From the NCBI GenBank assembly GCA_017591395.1, contig WEDG01003266.1, positions 1 through 64,000 of the forward strand: DNA of 64,000 nt, read 5' to 3'. The DNA comes from Schistocephalus solidus. Its lineage: Eukaryota; Platyhelminthes; Cestoda; Diphyllobothriidea; Diphyllobothriidae. Both the position numbers and the translations under genes were made by a program. The notes beneath the pieces are model-generated. The model was not told where the DNA came from, did no database searches, and saw only the letters and a program-made list of their open reading frames with translations. Of the stretch, positions 1 to 11,645 are shown piece after piece (the first letter of the stretch is position 1; each line of letters starts with the position of its first letter).

Positions 1-965
1 TGAAGCATACAGTGGACATCGTCGGACTACGACGGTCGAACTGCTGTGTGTCCCACCTCCAGTCTTCTTGACTCTGTCTTGACACTTGGCTCAGGTGGGG
101 GAGGAGGAGAGAGTGCGGTAGATGCAGCGCAAGTCTACTATCACTTTAAACTAAATCACGCGCACGTCACCGTCCCTGCTCCACTTTCCCATGGAGCATA
201 CGGTGGACATCGTCGGACTACGACGGTTGAACTGTCGTGTGTCAGGCTGCGATGGATCCTTCTTAACGTGACCTCAGGCTATCTCACACATGTGAGATGT
301 AAGCCGTTCAACCCCCTGTTGTGTGAAATCCGGGTGCTTGTGTTTGGGGGGCCAGGTCGTGTACGTAGTACACATAGACGAGGTCACCAGCAGCCTCGCC
401 CGCTTCCGTATCAGACAACTGACCGGCTCGGACAGTGGTCTGATTGTGCGGGTGGGGGAGAGAGTGAGGTCGACAGCTCAGCGCATGTTCCTCACTTTAA
501 ACAATCTGACGCGGTTGAAACTATCACGGTGCGCTAAAAGCCGTGGCTTGGAAGGTTGCCAACTGACGGGATAACTGAGACCGCGTGGTCAGCCATATGT
601 GTGTTTTGTGTGGTGGCTGACTGGCGGACTGAGAGTCAGGTTGCAATGGCTCCTTCTTAATGTAGCCTTTATGGCACTGCCACTCCGTGGGATCCGAGCC
701 AGGTGTGGTGGCACGCCCAGGGGCGGCTCCGGCCGCGCCAGCCACCTGCGCCCTCTCCCATCTCCGGTCTTCTTGACTCTGTCTTGACACCGGGCTCAGG
801 TGGGGGAGGAGGAGAGTGCGGTAGCTGCAGCGCAAGGCTACGATCACTTAAAACTAATTCACGCGCAAGTCACCGTCCCTGCACCACCTGGTGTGGAGCA
901 TACGGTGGACCTCGTCGAAATCGACGGTCGAACTGCTGTGTGTGTGTGTGTGTGTGTGTGTTGGG
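1..965 (+). repeat. Composite GC-rich repeat A, partial plus near-complete unit in tandem
   Basis: Two related blocks follow one another. The block at 49-265 (cttcttgactctgtcttgac, then a G-rich run and a catacggtggac box) recurs at 765-965. The phrase atggatccttcttaa near 250-264 recurs as atggctccttcttaa at 645-659. A weaker block lies at 390-540. The first 48 bases are the tail of a preceding unit, so the array continues to the left of the window. Further copies lie at 43,735-44,350 (reverse) and 55,080-55,530. Open frames across it look like by-products. I cannot tell whether it is part of a larger element. Confidence 0.75.
937..961. repeat. (TG)12 microsatellite
   Basis: An uninterrupted run of TG dinucleotides ends the second unit of repeat A. 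The same place in the 55-kb copy has only a short TG-rich stretch, so the run expanded locally. Confidence 0.95.
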
Positions 966-1562
966 GTTAAGCGGTACTAGATAGGAATAGCACCACACAG
1001 ATAGCATTTGGTCGCTCTATTTGTCTTGTACAGGTGGTGAATGCTGCTATGGCCGCCTCTAACCGGTACCCAATTCTCACCTGTGGCTCCTCGTAGTTGG
1101 GTTCTTCCCAGCGGCCATACCCCGGGCAACCGTCACGACTGGCGGGCTAAACCAAGTGAGGGTCTCCGGTGCTGTGTGTGCCTCCACACCAGGTATGTCT
1201 GACTCCTGAACTTCCCAACTCCCCTCTCAAAAAGTCCTACGGTGGGGGTTACAGCAACCCCGTAGGTGGCCCAGGCTAACTCGGGTCGTTCTCCCACTAA
1301 GAAAAAACCGGAACCCATAGTGAGTTTGGCAGCCGTCTGGGATGTCCAAGCAGCCCTATTTAGGGGTATCACTGCTTGCCTCCTCGCGGGGGAAGGGGCT
1401 AGAAAAGGTTCCCTAAATCAATGCTGGGTCTCACGTCTTCTGCAGCCGGCCGCGGCTCGGAGCTTTTAAAATATGTGGACGTAAAACTCAAAAAAGCAAC
1501 AATAAATCCCGTTCCAATCCCCCGCGCCATACCCCCCGCTCAAAAAAGCAGCCTGGAATGTT
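966..1562 (+). other. GC-rich leader, possible 5' UTR of the RTE-like element
   Basis: This stretch lies between repeat A and the first recognisable endonuclease codons at 1,563. It is clearly more GC-rich than the surrounding unique DNA and has no convincing protein frame. Its position fits the 5' untranslated leader of the non-LTR element that follows. That is inference only; the other long copy (47.6 kb) does not visibly preserve it. Confidence 0.35.
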
Positions 1563-2600
1563 CGTTCCCTTTTAGACAATCCAAGAAGCAACCGGCCGGA
1601 ACGGAGGACAGCGCTAGTCGCTCGGGAACTGGCGCGCTACAAGCTGGACATTGCTGCTCTCAGCGAGACCCGATTCCCTGAGCAGGGTCAGCTGGAGTAG
1701 GTGGGTACCGGATACACCTTCTTCTTGGGCGACTGGTCAAAGGCAGAGCGACGCGACGCTGGTGTTGCCTTTGCCATCCAGATCGACATCGTGGAACGTC
1801 TGCCGTGTCTGCTGCAGGGTATAAATAATCGCCTGATGAGCCTCCGCCTGCCTCTCCGGGGAGACCAGTTCGCCACCATCATCAACGCCTTCGCTTCCCA
1901 ATGACGAGCTCTGACGCGGCGAAGGACAAATTCTACGAGGACCTGCACGCCCTGCTGGCGACTGTGCCGAAGGTGGGCAAGTTAATTGTCCTTGGTGACT
2001 TCGACACCCATGTCGGGACGGACCACGCTGTCTGGCAGGGAGTGCTGTGTCCCCACAGTCTGGGTAGCTGTAATGATAACGACCTCCTTCATCTGCGAAT
2101 GTGTGCGGAACACCGTCTCTTGCTGACCAACACCTTCTTCCGCCTTCCGACGTGGGGGAAGGCCACGTGAATGCACCCTCTATCGCGGCGCTGGCAGCTT
2201 CTGGACTATGTCCTCGTCTGCAGGCGAGATAAACAGGACGTGCTGGTAACCAGGGCAATCTGCGATGCTGATGTTTGGATGGATCAGCACCTCGTCATCT
2301 CCCAGATGAGGCTTTGACTTTAACCCCGATGAAGGTCCCAAGGTTTAGTGACCACCAGGTAAGTTTAATACTTTTTTTGTTAAATTTGCCCCCTGAATGT
2401 TTTGAGTTCGGCAAACAAATAACCCAGAAACTGGAGGACCTGAAGGCTCCAGATAATAACGCCACCGTGGAGATACGATTGTGCCAACAGCCGGGCCGTG
2501 CAGCAGATTTCCAGCCGTAAAGCACCGGGATCCGACGCAATCCCACTGGATGTCTACAAGCACGGCGGGCCCAGTGATAGGAAACCGGTTCCCTTATTTC
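1563..2600 (+). pseudogene. RTE-like non-LTR retrotransposon copy 1: endonuclease and start of RT, dead
   Basis: The plus strand encodes an apurinic-type endonuclease domain. Blocks in order are RSLLDNPRSNRPERR (about 1,563), [65 protein letters not shown] and LVIS, then the linker and RT entry block KAPGSDAIPLDVYKHGGP near 2,530. An in-frame TAG falls at about 1,697, a TGA ends the frame at about 1,902, and frameshifts follow. Catalytic positions are damaged: the family GDFN motif reads GDFD, and the DH pair before LVIS reads DQ. The RT core is missing and homology fades after about 2,600. The family has endonuclease, RT and a C-terminal zinc finger, as in the 44.8-47.6 kb copy. Confidence 0.85.
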
Positions 2601-4929
2601 CTGTCATGCATGTGACTGGAGAAATACGCTCAAATTGAGTGAGCAAATAAGGGTCAAGCCACCACTTTTAGCATCCTCTGGAAGGGAGTCCTCACCGATG
2701 ACAAACATATCGTTATTTCTTCGGCAGCGAAAGGTATGTTCAAACAAAGGTAAGTTCTCAACTTTATTTGAACAAATTGCAGGACGCCAGATCCAAACCT
2801 TGTGCCAATGGGGTAGGAAATTCCAAAGAGTTAACTTGCCTGATTAGGCGGACAGGATAACGTAGGATAAAACAAGAATGAATGAATGTGAACCAAGTAA
2901 TCATTGAAACATGCAAAGTTTCCTCTACTTAGAGGCCGAGCCTCGTGCTGGCTGTGTATGGCCCTGGTAAATACTGCCTTCGTTTCTTCTGCATTGCCTT
3001 CTACTCGAACGGGAGTTTTAATAATCTTATACCTATCTGTTTCCCATGCATTTGATACATTTTAGTACTCTGTGATTCAGATGAAGGAATACGTTTACAT
3101 ATCAATATTTCTCCTTTCCTGAGGTGATTTTTGAAGCAACGCCTATGATTTACTTCGAGATGGACAGGCAGTCGTTCACGAGGCACATGTTTGCAACTTT
3201 CCTCATGAAATCTTTTGTCAGAGGCATAATTTGGCGCAAATCTTCAGTAATTTTGTGTAAGTCTTCTACCTTAATTACTATCTTGTCTATACCTACAGCG
3301 TGCTTAAATATGCAAACATGATTCGATTGACGGAAGACTGCTTTTATCCCTTCTCCCAATGTTTTTCATAGCCCTCTCGGACTGTTATTCGAGAAGTATA
3401 TATGGCTTTATCTTTTGCCACCGGTGATAGGATGATTTCCTTGGGAGACTCCAGATGGAAGCGCTTTTCAATCCACCGACCTTGGCTACGTCGGCATTAA
3501 CGAAGCACCAAGCGACATTTAGCTATCCTAAAAGTGGGACAAACCTGTCACTAATATGTTTTGCCTGTTTCCTGAATTTCGGTAAGCTAACCGAGATTTT
3601 ACTATTATTTACTTCCCATTTCGTTCTGGGTCCCAACGCCACCCACCCCCATCCGCATAAGTTCCGTCTCTCAGTTATCTTGGTTGGAGACAACTGACAA
3701 TCCGATTTATCCTCCTTCCATCTGCTGTGGATTGCTTTAAGGCAACGCGACTAAGTAGTGTTTGCGTGGGCATAGCCAAGTTGGAAATGGGTGGACATTT
3801 GGTTCGACGAAAAGGTCAGAAACAACTCACCGTACTGGCGTTTGGTTGGACTCCAAGTGCCTATGATAGCTAGGTTAAATGAGGCAGTGGTTATGGATAA
3901 ATGACAGATAGACATTAGCTCTGCTACGGAGGCGTATTAGCGCGCCCGTCAAGTCTTTTAAGTTAATCGGAGAAGCGTCAATTTGCTAACCAGAATAATG
4001 CCTCCAGCTCTCGCTGAAACCACGGAATCAGCACGTCTAAAGGGATAACAGAACGCGTTTCCAAAAACTATTCAAAAATTAGATTTTTTTCAGAAGTACT
4101 GTATTTCGTAATATATGCCAGATAGCACCTGGGTAAGCGGTTTGACCACGTGAAAGGCCGACACTGCAAATCTTAAAGTAAGGCTGGTCCACACACGCTA
4201 AAAGCCAGCGATAATTGCAGTTATAACCTCGACCTGAGCATTCGACTAGTATTTCTTCCAGCCATAAAAGACAAGGACGAAGAGACGGTGACCATAAAAG
4301 CCGCAAACCCAAGCCTTTACGACCCTATATTACGTGGAAAAGCAAAAATATTCATCATTAGTCAACCAAATGAAGGAGTGACCAGAGATAGGTTTATGTC
4401 CAGAAGGAACGATAGGCACGTTTGCCACTTCCGTCTTCTACTAGAGAAAACCACAAAACGACCATGTGCCAGTCTGCTGTGGGTTTTTTTCACTTTGCAC
4501 CAACATAATTTCAGCGTTTCCAGGGAATTCCTTGTGGATAAACCTATTTGCGTTTAGCACACACTACGGCGTAGAAAGGTTTTTCTCTTAGGGCTGGATA
4601 ATTTAATAATATCCAACTTGCACAATTAATAGAGTACCGGTTTCTGTTGGAGGAATTTAAAATTTAAATAGTGTACGAAGGAAGTGCAAAGACTAGAGAA
4701 GGAAAAATGTCATGTCTGCTTTGACTGCTCCACCTGTTTCACACCAAACTGATCACGCAACTATCGCAAAATTGACTCTGAACTCCATCGGTCGTTGAGT
4801 CGGACGCTATAATACTCGAATGCTTTCCATGCATCAGCTATTGCCGTAATATTCATTGTCTTCAGTCGAAGTGACATGAAAGGAGTAGGATCCTCCACGG
4901 GCACGATGCGTACCCTGGTGCAATTCTCG
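2601..4929. other. Unassigned DNA
   Basis: No recognisable gene or repeat apart from the open minus-strand stretch at 3,150-3,480. A short piece at 2,838-2,860 (gattaggcggacaggataac) resembles the end of the telomere-like repeat's 3' module. Confidence 0.5.
3150..3480 (-). other. Unrecognised coding-like stretch
   Basis: Two minus-strand frames abut. One from about 3,480 to 3,340 includes SPKEIILSPVAKDKAIY and ends at a stop. The next, from about 3,359 to 3,150, contains KIVIKVEDLHKITEDLRQIM and has no ATG at its beginning. The break looks like a one-base frameshift. Composition is charged and protein-like rather than low-complexity, but I recognise no family. It could be an old pseudogene or chance. 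Confidence 0.2.
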
Positions 4930-5065
4930 TTTCCTAAATGCAACCCCAGGGGAACACATTCACTAACTTTAAACTTACTCCTAATTTTAACCCCGAAACT
5001 ACATCTAACCTTAAACTTAAGCTCAGTTATATTCTTAAATTCACAGAGTCATCTGTAATACGGGG
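4930..5065 (-). repeat. Degenerate telomere-like (CCTAA-type) repeat remnant
   Basis: The plus strand has repeated taac/ttaa/accccga phrases such as actaactttaaacttactcctaatt, like the C-rich core of the repeat at 11,021-11,239. Terminal motifs are not clear. Confidence 0.4.
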
Positions 5066-6088
5066 GTAACCATTCCTTTGTCCGACTGAGAATATTTAAG
5101 GGAGAATAGTCTTTAGTGGCTCAAAGAAATTTCCTAATATTAAAAGTTAGGATTATGCGTTTTCGAACAAAGTACTGGAATAGTAGCTCAATAGGAAAGC
5201 CGAAATATATTCTTTTCGTTTGAAAATTAGGCTTTATGGATGAACATAATTTTCATTGGATTTTTCCATCCCCTACCGCAGCTGATAAAGCAAGGACTTG
5301 CGACGAAAGTGGTAGAATTTATCTCTAAGTGACTATGTGCACCCCTGTTCAAGGCTTGAGGCTTTTTAACGCGCTGTTGGTGTACGACAAGCCGATGACG
5401 CCTTGCAGGTCAGAAACGACATATTCAGTCTGCCATAACTATGCGAAAAACTGCCAAAGCTCGAAACCGGTTTCTCGAGGTAATGAGTGACAGGTCACTC
5501 CGTTCTGTAATCAAGATAAACTGAAAAATCCCTGTTAACAATTCTTCTAGAATGCGCGAGATGATGGAATGTTACCTGACTCGACGTTACATAGGATCTA
5601 CACTTCTCACCTTCAACAGTAACTCCTACTACGAACACGCGATCCCATATGAGGGGTCTCTGCGATTTCCTTTGGTCAGTCCAGTATTCGAGGGCTATTT
5701 CATGGGTTGTCATGACTGCAAAAGCGAAGGAATCCAAGCAAGTATATGCGCGTGAAATAAAATCCAGGGAATGTTTATTTCAGCATCATTCACTAAGAAC
5801 GAAGGGGTTTGTTTTCTTCTGCAGTTGACCGCTTTTCTCTTTTCCAGTAAGTTTTTTTTCTGCACTGGAAACTTGCTCACAATATCACAGGAGTGTCTGA
5901 GCGATAGGCCAATTCTGGGGCACTTTTTAATAGCCTTTATCTTGGCAGCTAGCTTGCAGCATACCCGAGCACTTACAACAGGCCTTAGTCACCAAAGCGC
6001 TGTGGGCTGCTTTCGACACCTATTCGTTCTCCCAGAGGTGGAGCAAACCTGCCAGATAAACGGGTTCGAGCGCTACACTTAGAGTTGG
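5066..6088. other. Unassigned DNA
   Basis: Nothing recognisable. Open frames of 60-103 codons overlap on both strands without a motif. Confidence 0.5.
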
Positions 6089-6365
6089 TGAGCAGTCTCA
6101 GGGAATGCTAATAGAAGCAAACAAACGAGTTCCACGAAGCAGTTCAGAGGATGAAGAAGATGCAATCGCTGGAACACAGTGTTTATTGGTATGAAGTTTC
6201 GGATTCTCGCCAAAACCCAACATCTAGGACAATCAAAGATAAGGGGATGAGAGCGCCCTATGAACACTGCATCACCATTATCTCCGAATGTCTCTGATGA
6301 TGGGTCCCAGCGAGAATACAAAAACGTCAGGCCAATAAACACCACGTTCCAGCGATTGAATCTTT
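6089..6365. repeat. Foldback repeat with long imperfect terminal inverted repeats
   Basis: The left arm at 6,157-6,210 (gcaatcgctggaac, then tgtttattgg, gtttcggattctcgc) is the imperfect reverse complement of the right arm at 6,307-6,364 (gcgagaat, ccaataaaca, gttccagcgattgaatc). About 95 bp separates the roughly 50-bp arms. DNA left of the arm (tagaagcaaacaaacgag...agttcagagga) is related to 41,397-41,440, so it is dispersed. The layout fits a foldback or MITE-like element, or two head-to-head copies of a shorter repeat. Confidence 0.65.
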
Positions 6366-6375
6366 TTTATTTTTA

Positions 6376-6413
6376 TTCTTCTTCTTCTTCTTTTTTTTCT
6401 TCTATTACTCTCA
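6376..6413. repeat. CTT/T-rich microsatellite
   Basis: A run of CTT triplets is followed by a T tract directly beside the right arm of the foldback repeat. Confidence 0.9.
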
Positions 6414-7440
6414 GGGAATTTTAACTGAATTTTTAAGAATTTGTTTTCGATTAAGAAGAAGTAGCTCAGTGACATTGTAAGGTTGCCTATCCTGCAGCAT
6501 AATTCCAAGATATTTCAGTCACTCTAAGAGGCCAGATTCTGATTGCGTCTATTTTTGGCTGTCAGTAAAAACAGTAAGACGATAAAATAACTACTGAAGT
6601 AGTGCGGGTTTTAATTTATTTATTTACGTTTATCAATTCAAAGATATTTTATAAAAAAGATGCACAAATATCCTTCCTTGCATCCATTTTGTACTCAAAA
6701 GTCTATATGTAGATTTTAAAAATTTTATAATTCTTGAGTAATTTTGATCCTTACCTGCCATTGCATTATCTTTCAGGGTTTCCACACCATCTACTCTTCG
6801 CTTTCGATGTAAGAATAGTCATGTAATTCTCTACGACATTACAATGCTAGCCTGTATGGCTGATGAAATTGCGCATAGGAGGTTGAATATGTTGTTGACT
6901 TCATAAAAGCCTTAAAAAACGGATAGATACGGCGTTAGTTGAATAGACATTTCGAGGTCTCCAAATTCTCATAATAACTAGATTTTTCGAACTGAAATAT
7001 AACTTTATCGACTATAAAACCCAAGAAGGCGTGATTTTCTGCCAAAGAAATAGAAGAAAGTATATTCTCGAGTATAGTTTTTCTAACAAGCACATTTGAC
7101 TTGCGAAAGCTGAGGGTAATAAATTAAAAAGCACACTAATTATGTAGCAATGTTTTAAAGACGGCAAAAAATAAGAAAATTTGAAATTTGGCATCCTTGT
7201 TTGACAAAAATATTTTGGGATTATGGTGCACCATAATCAGTATTAAAATATCATTTATATAATCCTCCCACAACACCTCTAGCCAAAATTCTCTTACCTA
7301 AACAAACAGTTAACCGATATCCAGCAGCTCGGCAAAATTAAAGATTTGGGTTTGAGAAAGAGAGGCAAGCTTTCTAACCAAGATGGAGCTCCTAGCTCAA
7401 GCCGGATGAAATATGGTGCCACTTGAAATGACTGACTTAC
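6414..7440. other. Unassigned AT-rich DNA
   Basis: No gene, RNA or repeat recognised. Confidence 0.5.
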
Positions 7441-7700
7441 TTGGTTCGAGTGTTGGACTTCTGATCAACAGGTCACGGTCTCGGGCCTCGGGTGGGGTAC
7501 CACCTGGAGTTTGGTATGACTGGCTGATGACGGCTAATAAACCAGAAATGGCCATTCAAGTCTCCCTTGTATTTTTTGGCGTTGTTATTCTGCCTTTACT
7601 ACCACTAGCCGCTATGCAACCCTTGGCTGGGCTTGAGAATGAGCACCAAGGTAGAACGAGACGAGTGAGTTCCGTTAGCACTCGGTGATCGTTCATCAAT
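7441..7700 (+). mobile_element. tRNA-derived SINE copy 1, near full length
   Basis: The head (gttggacttctgatcaacaggtcacg, then a decayed B box) matches the tRNA-like head at 13,571. The body phrase ggctgatgacggctaataa and the block gccattcaagtctcccttg are shared with all other copies. The 3' body (gagcaccaaggtagaacgag, gacgagtgag, cactcggtgatcg) reappears in reverse at 12,400-12,600. Pol III A and B boxes would lie in the head; both are mutated here. Confidence 0.75.
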
Positions 7701-8862
7701 AAATGACTCACTACTCTTGTTCTCACAGGAGTAAAATGAAGAGGAGCATCAGGCTCAGCCGAGATCATGTTTACTTTTAAAATCGTTTAAACCAATGAAG
7801 TAACTAGAAACAGCCATTTAATGACGGTACACAGGTCGAGAATTATTCATTGTTAAGAAAAGTTAAATTAGTGCTCCATCGCAGAATGGTTGCGGTGAAC
7901 CACTTTTCTGGCCATGTGTCAATTTCAAAGATGCAAACGTTTTACAAACTCATATCCATAAATCTGAATCATTGGCAGCAAAGGTTTGACCCTAATTCTC
8001 GTCTTCTTCGAAATGTCTCGAAATTTTGAAGGTATGGGGTAGGTTCTCGGGGGAATCTGGCCACAGAATTACTTGAGCGCAATACCTTCACCAGTTTAAG
8101 TGATAATCTTTCACCTAAGTTCCTAAGATTATGGGGTAATTAGCAGCATCCAAAGGTGGCTATCCATGATCTGGTCTCCTTTTAAGATTAGCACATTTGT
8201 CTTGAAGTTCAGGTTGTTGTCGTTGTTCGTGATATGAGAACGATGACCCAGCGATGGTTGAGTTACCTGTAACAAGAGGATAGCGCGTGGGCATTCCGAG
8301 GCATCAACTGGAGTTCGTAGCTAAGCTGGTGGCTTCCGGTTTCCGTTTTAAAACAAAAACCGGCATCCTTTCCGGAACTAGACGTCTTAGACTGCGACAG
8401 GAATCATTAGCGGCTGAAAGTAAGCAGAATGAAGTTGTTCCGTCTGTCTCTTTGAATCTTGCTAACTAAGGCAGTCACATAAAATACGTTCACAAAAGTT
8501 GTAGAAAGTAAAGGGGGTATCGTAAGTTGCTGGGTCCCGATTTAAGGAGAAAACGCCGTTTTCTATTTGGTGTTTGGGTTACAAGTTTATTAAATGGAAA
8601 AATCGATAAAATGGTTCAACTCGATAAGTTAATTGGGAGAAACGTGGATGAGCATCCGCCAAAAATGGACGTGCCGACGGCTGAAACCGAGGAGTTATTC
8701 CTCACATTTCCGTTGTTAGTGGCCAGTCAAAGAACACTAACAACCATACCTGAAATTCGCAATTGCACAAACGCACCCAACCGCCAAATTAAGACTAATG
8801 CTCTCAAGTACTCCGTCTCTTTGCTTTGGGTTGATGGGTGAGTTTCCCATTCAGACCTTGTC
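7701..8862. other. Unassigned DNA
   Basis: No recognised gene. A 104-codon plus-strand frame at 8,527-8,841 lacks any motif and carries no ATG at its listed start; I do not support it as a gene. Confidence 0.5.
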
Positions 8863-9045
8863 AAAGTGCATCGACGCGCTCACGTGCTGCTGTGAGCAGA
8901 TTAGTTTGGTCAAACGACAAGGTGCCTATCCAGGTGGACACGAGAGAACCATCCTGCCTGGCTATATCAAGGAGTGGAAAAATATATCTTCTGTGAAGTT
9001 GGGGCTAAAACTTTTGACAGCGGCCACCGGGTAGATAGTAATGGA
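8863..9045 (+). pseudogene. Penelope-like element fragment (GIY-YIG region), family b
   Basis: Blocks read on the plus strand in shifting frames: KCIDALTCCC (8,863), then from about 8,908 GQTTRCLSRWTRE, HPAWLYQG, and FDSGHRVD near 9,013-9,036. They line up with the fragments at 26,040-26,412 and 55,545-55,925. There the corresponding residues read GRTTRHLSNRTREH and YIGQTTRRLEKRVREHMP, the GIY-YIG endonuclease pattern found at the C-terminus of Penelope-like retroelements. Frameshifts are frequent and there is no flanking RT, so this is a short dead remnant. Confidence 0.65.
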
Positions 9046-9929
9046 TAGAACAATCGATGAAGTGCCGATGACAAGTCTAAGTTTCTGCCTTTACGAATAC
9101 TTGTAATGGCATAAGCGGTGGTCATAGGGATAAAAAGCCCCATTTAGTGCTCCTAGAGGGCGTTGATTTATATTTCCAGGCTTCCCTGACAAATTTAAGC
9201 CTAAACGTTTTTTCGTGCATCCGACCACGTCGCGTCACAGTGACGAGACATAAGCATTAATTACCAGCAGATTCCCCTCTTTGTTTTCGCTTCCGCTGAC
9301 CTCTAATAGAACGTAACTGCAATTAAACCATGGTTCCGATGTAATTGATATGTCTTAACTATTTCCCCATGACAATTTTAATTGACTGTTTTTCATTTAA
9401 TTCTACTGCTCTTACGCAAATTATATTATTGTACAGGCCTGACGAGGAATAGTTGAACACGTACGTTCGCCAAAGTTGTCTTCTTCAATTTTGCATGGAA
9501 AGCATCGCAGAACTTAATAATCACAGAACCAAGATGCTTTTATTTCGTTTGTTGTGAAGTCAATTCATTACTACCTGATGATTTATTACTAACTGTGAAC
9601 GAGAGGAGAGACCCCTTGAGAATAGCAGGTATTACGTGGTTTAAGATTATGATATACGATCAAGAAATAGGTCTGACTTGCCGACAGTACAATATTCCCA
9701 GTAAATGTTCTTGCGCGTTCCCTATCCAGAGCTCTCTTCTTTGTTCTCTATAATTCCAGTTTAAACCATCGCTAGTGTTGAAAAACAATTAAAATCTAAC
9801 CAGAATAATAGTAACTGCAGGGCTGAATTGAGAGTCAACACTGCTTAGCATAAGTGGTAAGGATGACTTGTATGGTCTCCTAAGCAGGCCACGTGAATAG
9901 GAACAACCGCAATGCACGTGGTTTTGCGC
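9046..9929. other. Unassigned DNA
   Basis: No recognisable gene or repeat. Confidence 0.5.
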
Positions 9930-10315
9930 CTAATTCTGGGAAACTAAGGGTGAAGATTAAAGTCAGGGTAGGGGCCCAGTTTAGGGTTAAGGTAGGAGTT
10001 AGGGTTAGGGCAAGGGTATGATAAAAGTTAAGGTTTCAGTTTGTGTTAACTGTAAGGTGTAAGTTAAGGGTAGGGCTAGAGTTAAGATTAAGGTTACACT
10101 TTGGTTTTATGCCAGGGGTAGTGTAAGGGTTAAGCCACGCGAATTTTTGCATACCAGATCCGGTAATCACTTTAAATTTATCTGAATTTACTCCCGGAAC
10201 TCTCACCTTTACGAATCTGAATTTTTACCCTTCCCGTAATTTATCGCAAGGCCAACTATCTTAATTGGTCGAGGTGTTCCTATTTTAGTATCCTGATTAG
10301 GTGGACATACAAGCT
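9930..10315 (+). repeat. TIR-flanked telomere-like repeat, G-rich core orientation
   Basis: It starts with gcgcctaattctggg. The core is of degenerate ttagggttaagg phrases (ttagggttagggcaagggta), ending cccttcccgtaatttatcgc, an imperfect inverted copy of the start. The 3' module follows, aaggccaac...taggtggacatacaag, whose ends are inverted (ggccacc / ggtggcc in better copies). Compare copies at 23,890, 26,995 and 11,021. Confidence 0.65.
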
Positions 10316-11020
10316 ATCCTTACCGCATAGGCTCTCCCGAGGTTCCTTGTATTTCAAATTTTGTCTGCCTAGGGTTTCACATATCTCGCACCCCTTCTAA
10401 ATTTTGCAATTTACCACATGTGAAGGTCATGCAAGTCAACATCGAGGAGAGAAAGAGGGAAAGATCAGCTTAACCAGGTACGATTCTACGTTAGCATGCT
10501 AGCTTCTCGCGTCTAGTTTAGCACACCGACCATTTCGCACTAATAATGCCAACTTTCCGCTATCACCGGTGACACTCTTATTACTTTCCCTTCCAAACAC
10601 TTCTGTACAACGCCTTGTGCAGTAACGTATATTAGCCCCCAGGTCAGATGCCGCCATCTATCTTCAATATTGGCTGACCTACGGCTTGCATCTACCAAGC
10701 TTATGTTTTAGCATTTGGAGGAGGTCTAGTACTCTGGCGGGATTTTCGCAGTTTATATCCATTGACCTTGTTGTCCCATCCAAAATTTTGTACGGCCCTC
10801 CCTTCCGTGCCAGTGCACGGCTGTCACCCAGACTTCTCTCGCTCTCTGTGTGTCATATTAAAAGGGTGCAGGTTTCAAGTCAAAGGCCACTGAGCCATCG
10901 GTCTCCATTTCACGCTTATGGGGATTGAGCAAAAACACACATGACTGCAAAACTGGCAGCGGAGGGGTGTTTCGTGGGCTTTTGCTGTAGCGTTTGGAGT
11001 GCTTAAAATAGGTCGCATTA
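10316..11020. other. Unassigned DNA
   Basis: No recognisable gene or repeat. Confidence 0.5.
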
Positions 11021-11309
11021 CGGTAAATTCCAGGAAGGGTAAATATACCCTTAGTCTTAACCCTAGCCCTACCCTTGACCTAAAGCTTACAGATAACGCG
11101 ATACTTACCCCATCCTTTAGCCCAATAATGGCCCCAACCTCAAGTCTGATTGTAATCTCAAACTTTAACCTATGCGTAAGCTTAACCCAACCCCTCACCT
11201 TAATCATACACGAAGTTTTCTTGGAATTTAGCGCAAGGCCACCCATCTTGTGTGCGGTTCATTTTCCCGTGTGCTGTTTAGGCGGCCATGCAAGGAATCC
11301 TTTACCGAT
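11021..11309 (-). repeat. Telomere-like repeat, C-rich (inverted) core, tandem copy 1
   Basis: It begins cggtaaattccaggaag and its core ends cttggaatttagcg, forming inverted ends. The C-rich core (cttaaccctagccctaccctt) is followed by the module caaggccaccc...gtttaggcggccatgcaagg. The core is inverted relative to the module when compared with the copies at 26,995 and 23,890. The next copy starts exactly 340 bp later and differs at only a handful of positions. Confidence 0.85.
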
Positions 11310-11360
11310 AAAGGGGACTTGTGGCATGAACGTATAATGGCCCCAATAATGGCCCCCTAA

Positions 11361-11645
11361 CGGTAAATTCCAGGAAGGGTAAATATACCCTTAGTCTTAA
11401 CCCTAGCCCTACCCTTGACCTAAAGCTTACAGATAACGCGATACTTACCCCATCCTTTAGCCCAATAATGGCCCCAACCTCAATTCTGATTGTAATCTCA
11501 AACTTTAACCTATGCGTAAGCTTAACCCAACCCCTCACCTTAATCATACACGTAATTTCCTTGGAATTTAGCGCAAGGCCACCCATTTTGTATGCGGTTC
11601 ATTTTCCCGTGTGCTGTTTAGGCGGCCATGCAAAGAATCCTTACC
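11361..11645 (-). repeat. Telomere-like repeat, tandem copy 2
   Basis: Near-identical to 11,021-11,309. Visible differences include caagtctg/caattctg, cgaagttttc/cgtaatttcc, atcttgtgtg/attttgtatg and one deleted base near the end. A spacer of about 50 bp contains ataatggccccaataatggcccc, which echoes a phrase inside the core. A fairly recent duplication. Confidence 0.9.

Noticed and set aside
1737..2258. 173-codon minus-strand frame
   Set aside because: Lies exactly antisense to the endonuclease domain, which has clear conserved blocks on the plus strand.
9930..10140. Interstitial telomere array (TTAGGG)n
   Set aside because: Hexamers are degenerate and embedded in a defined repeat with its own ends and 3' module, present many times in both orientations; not a relic of telomere fusion.
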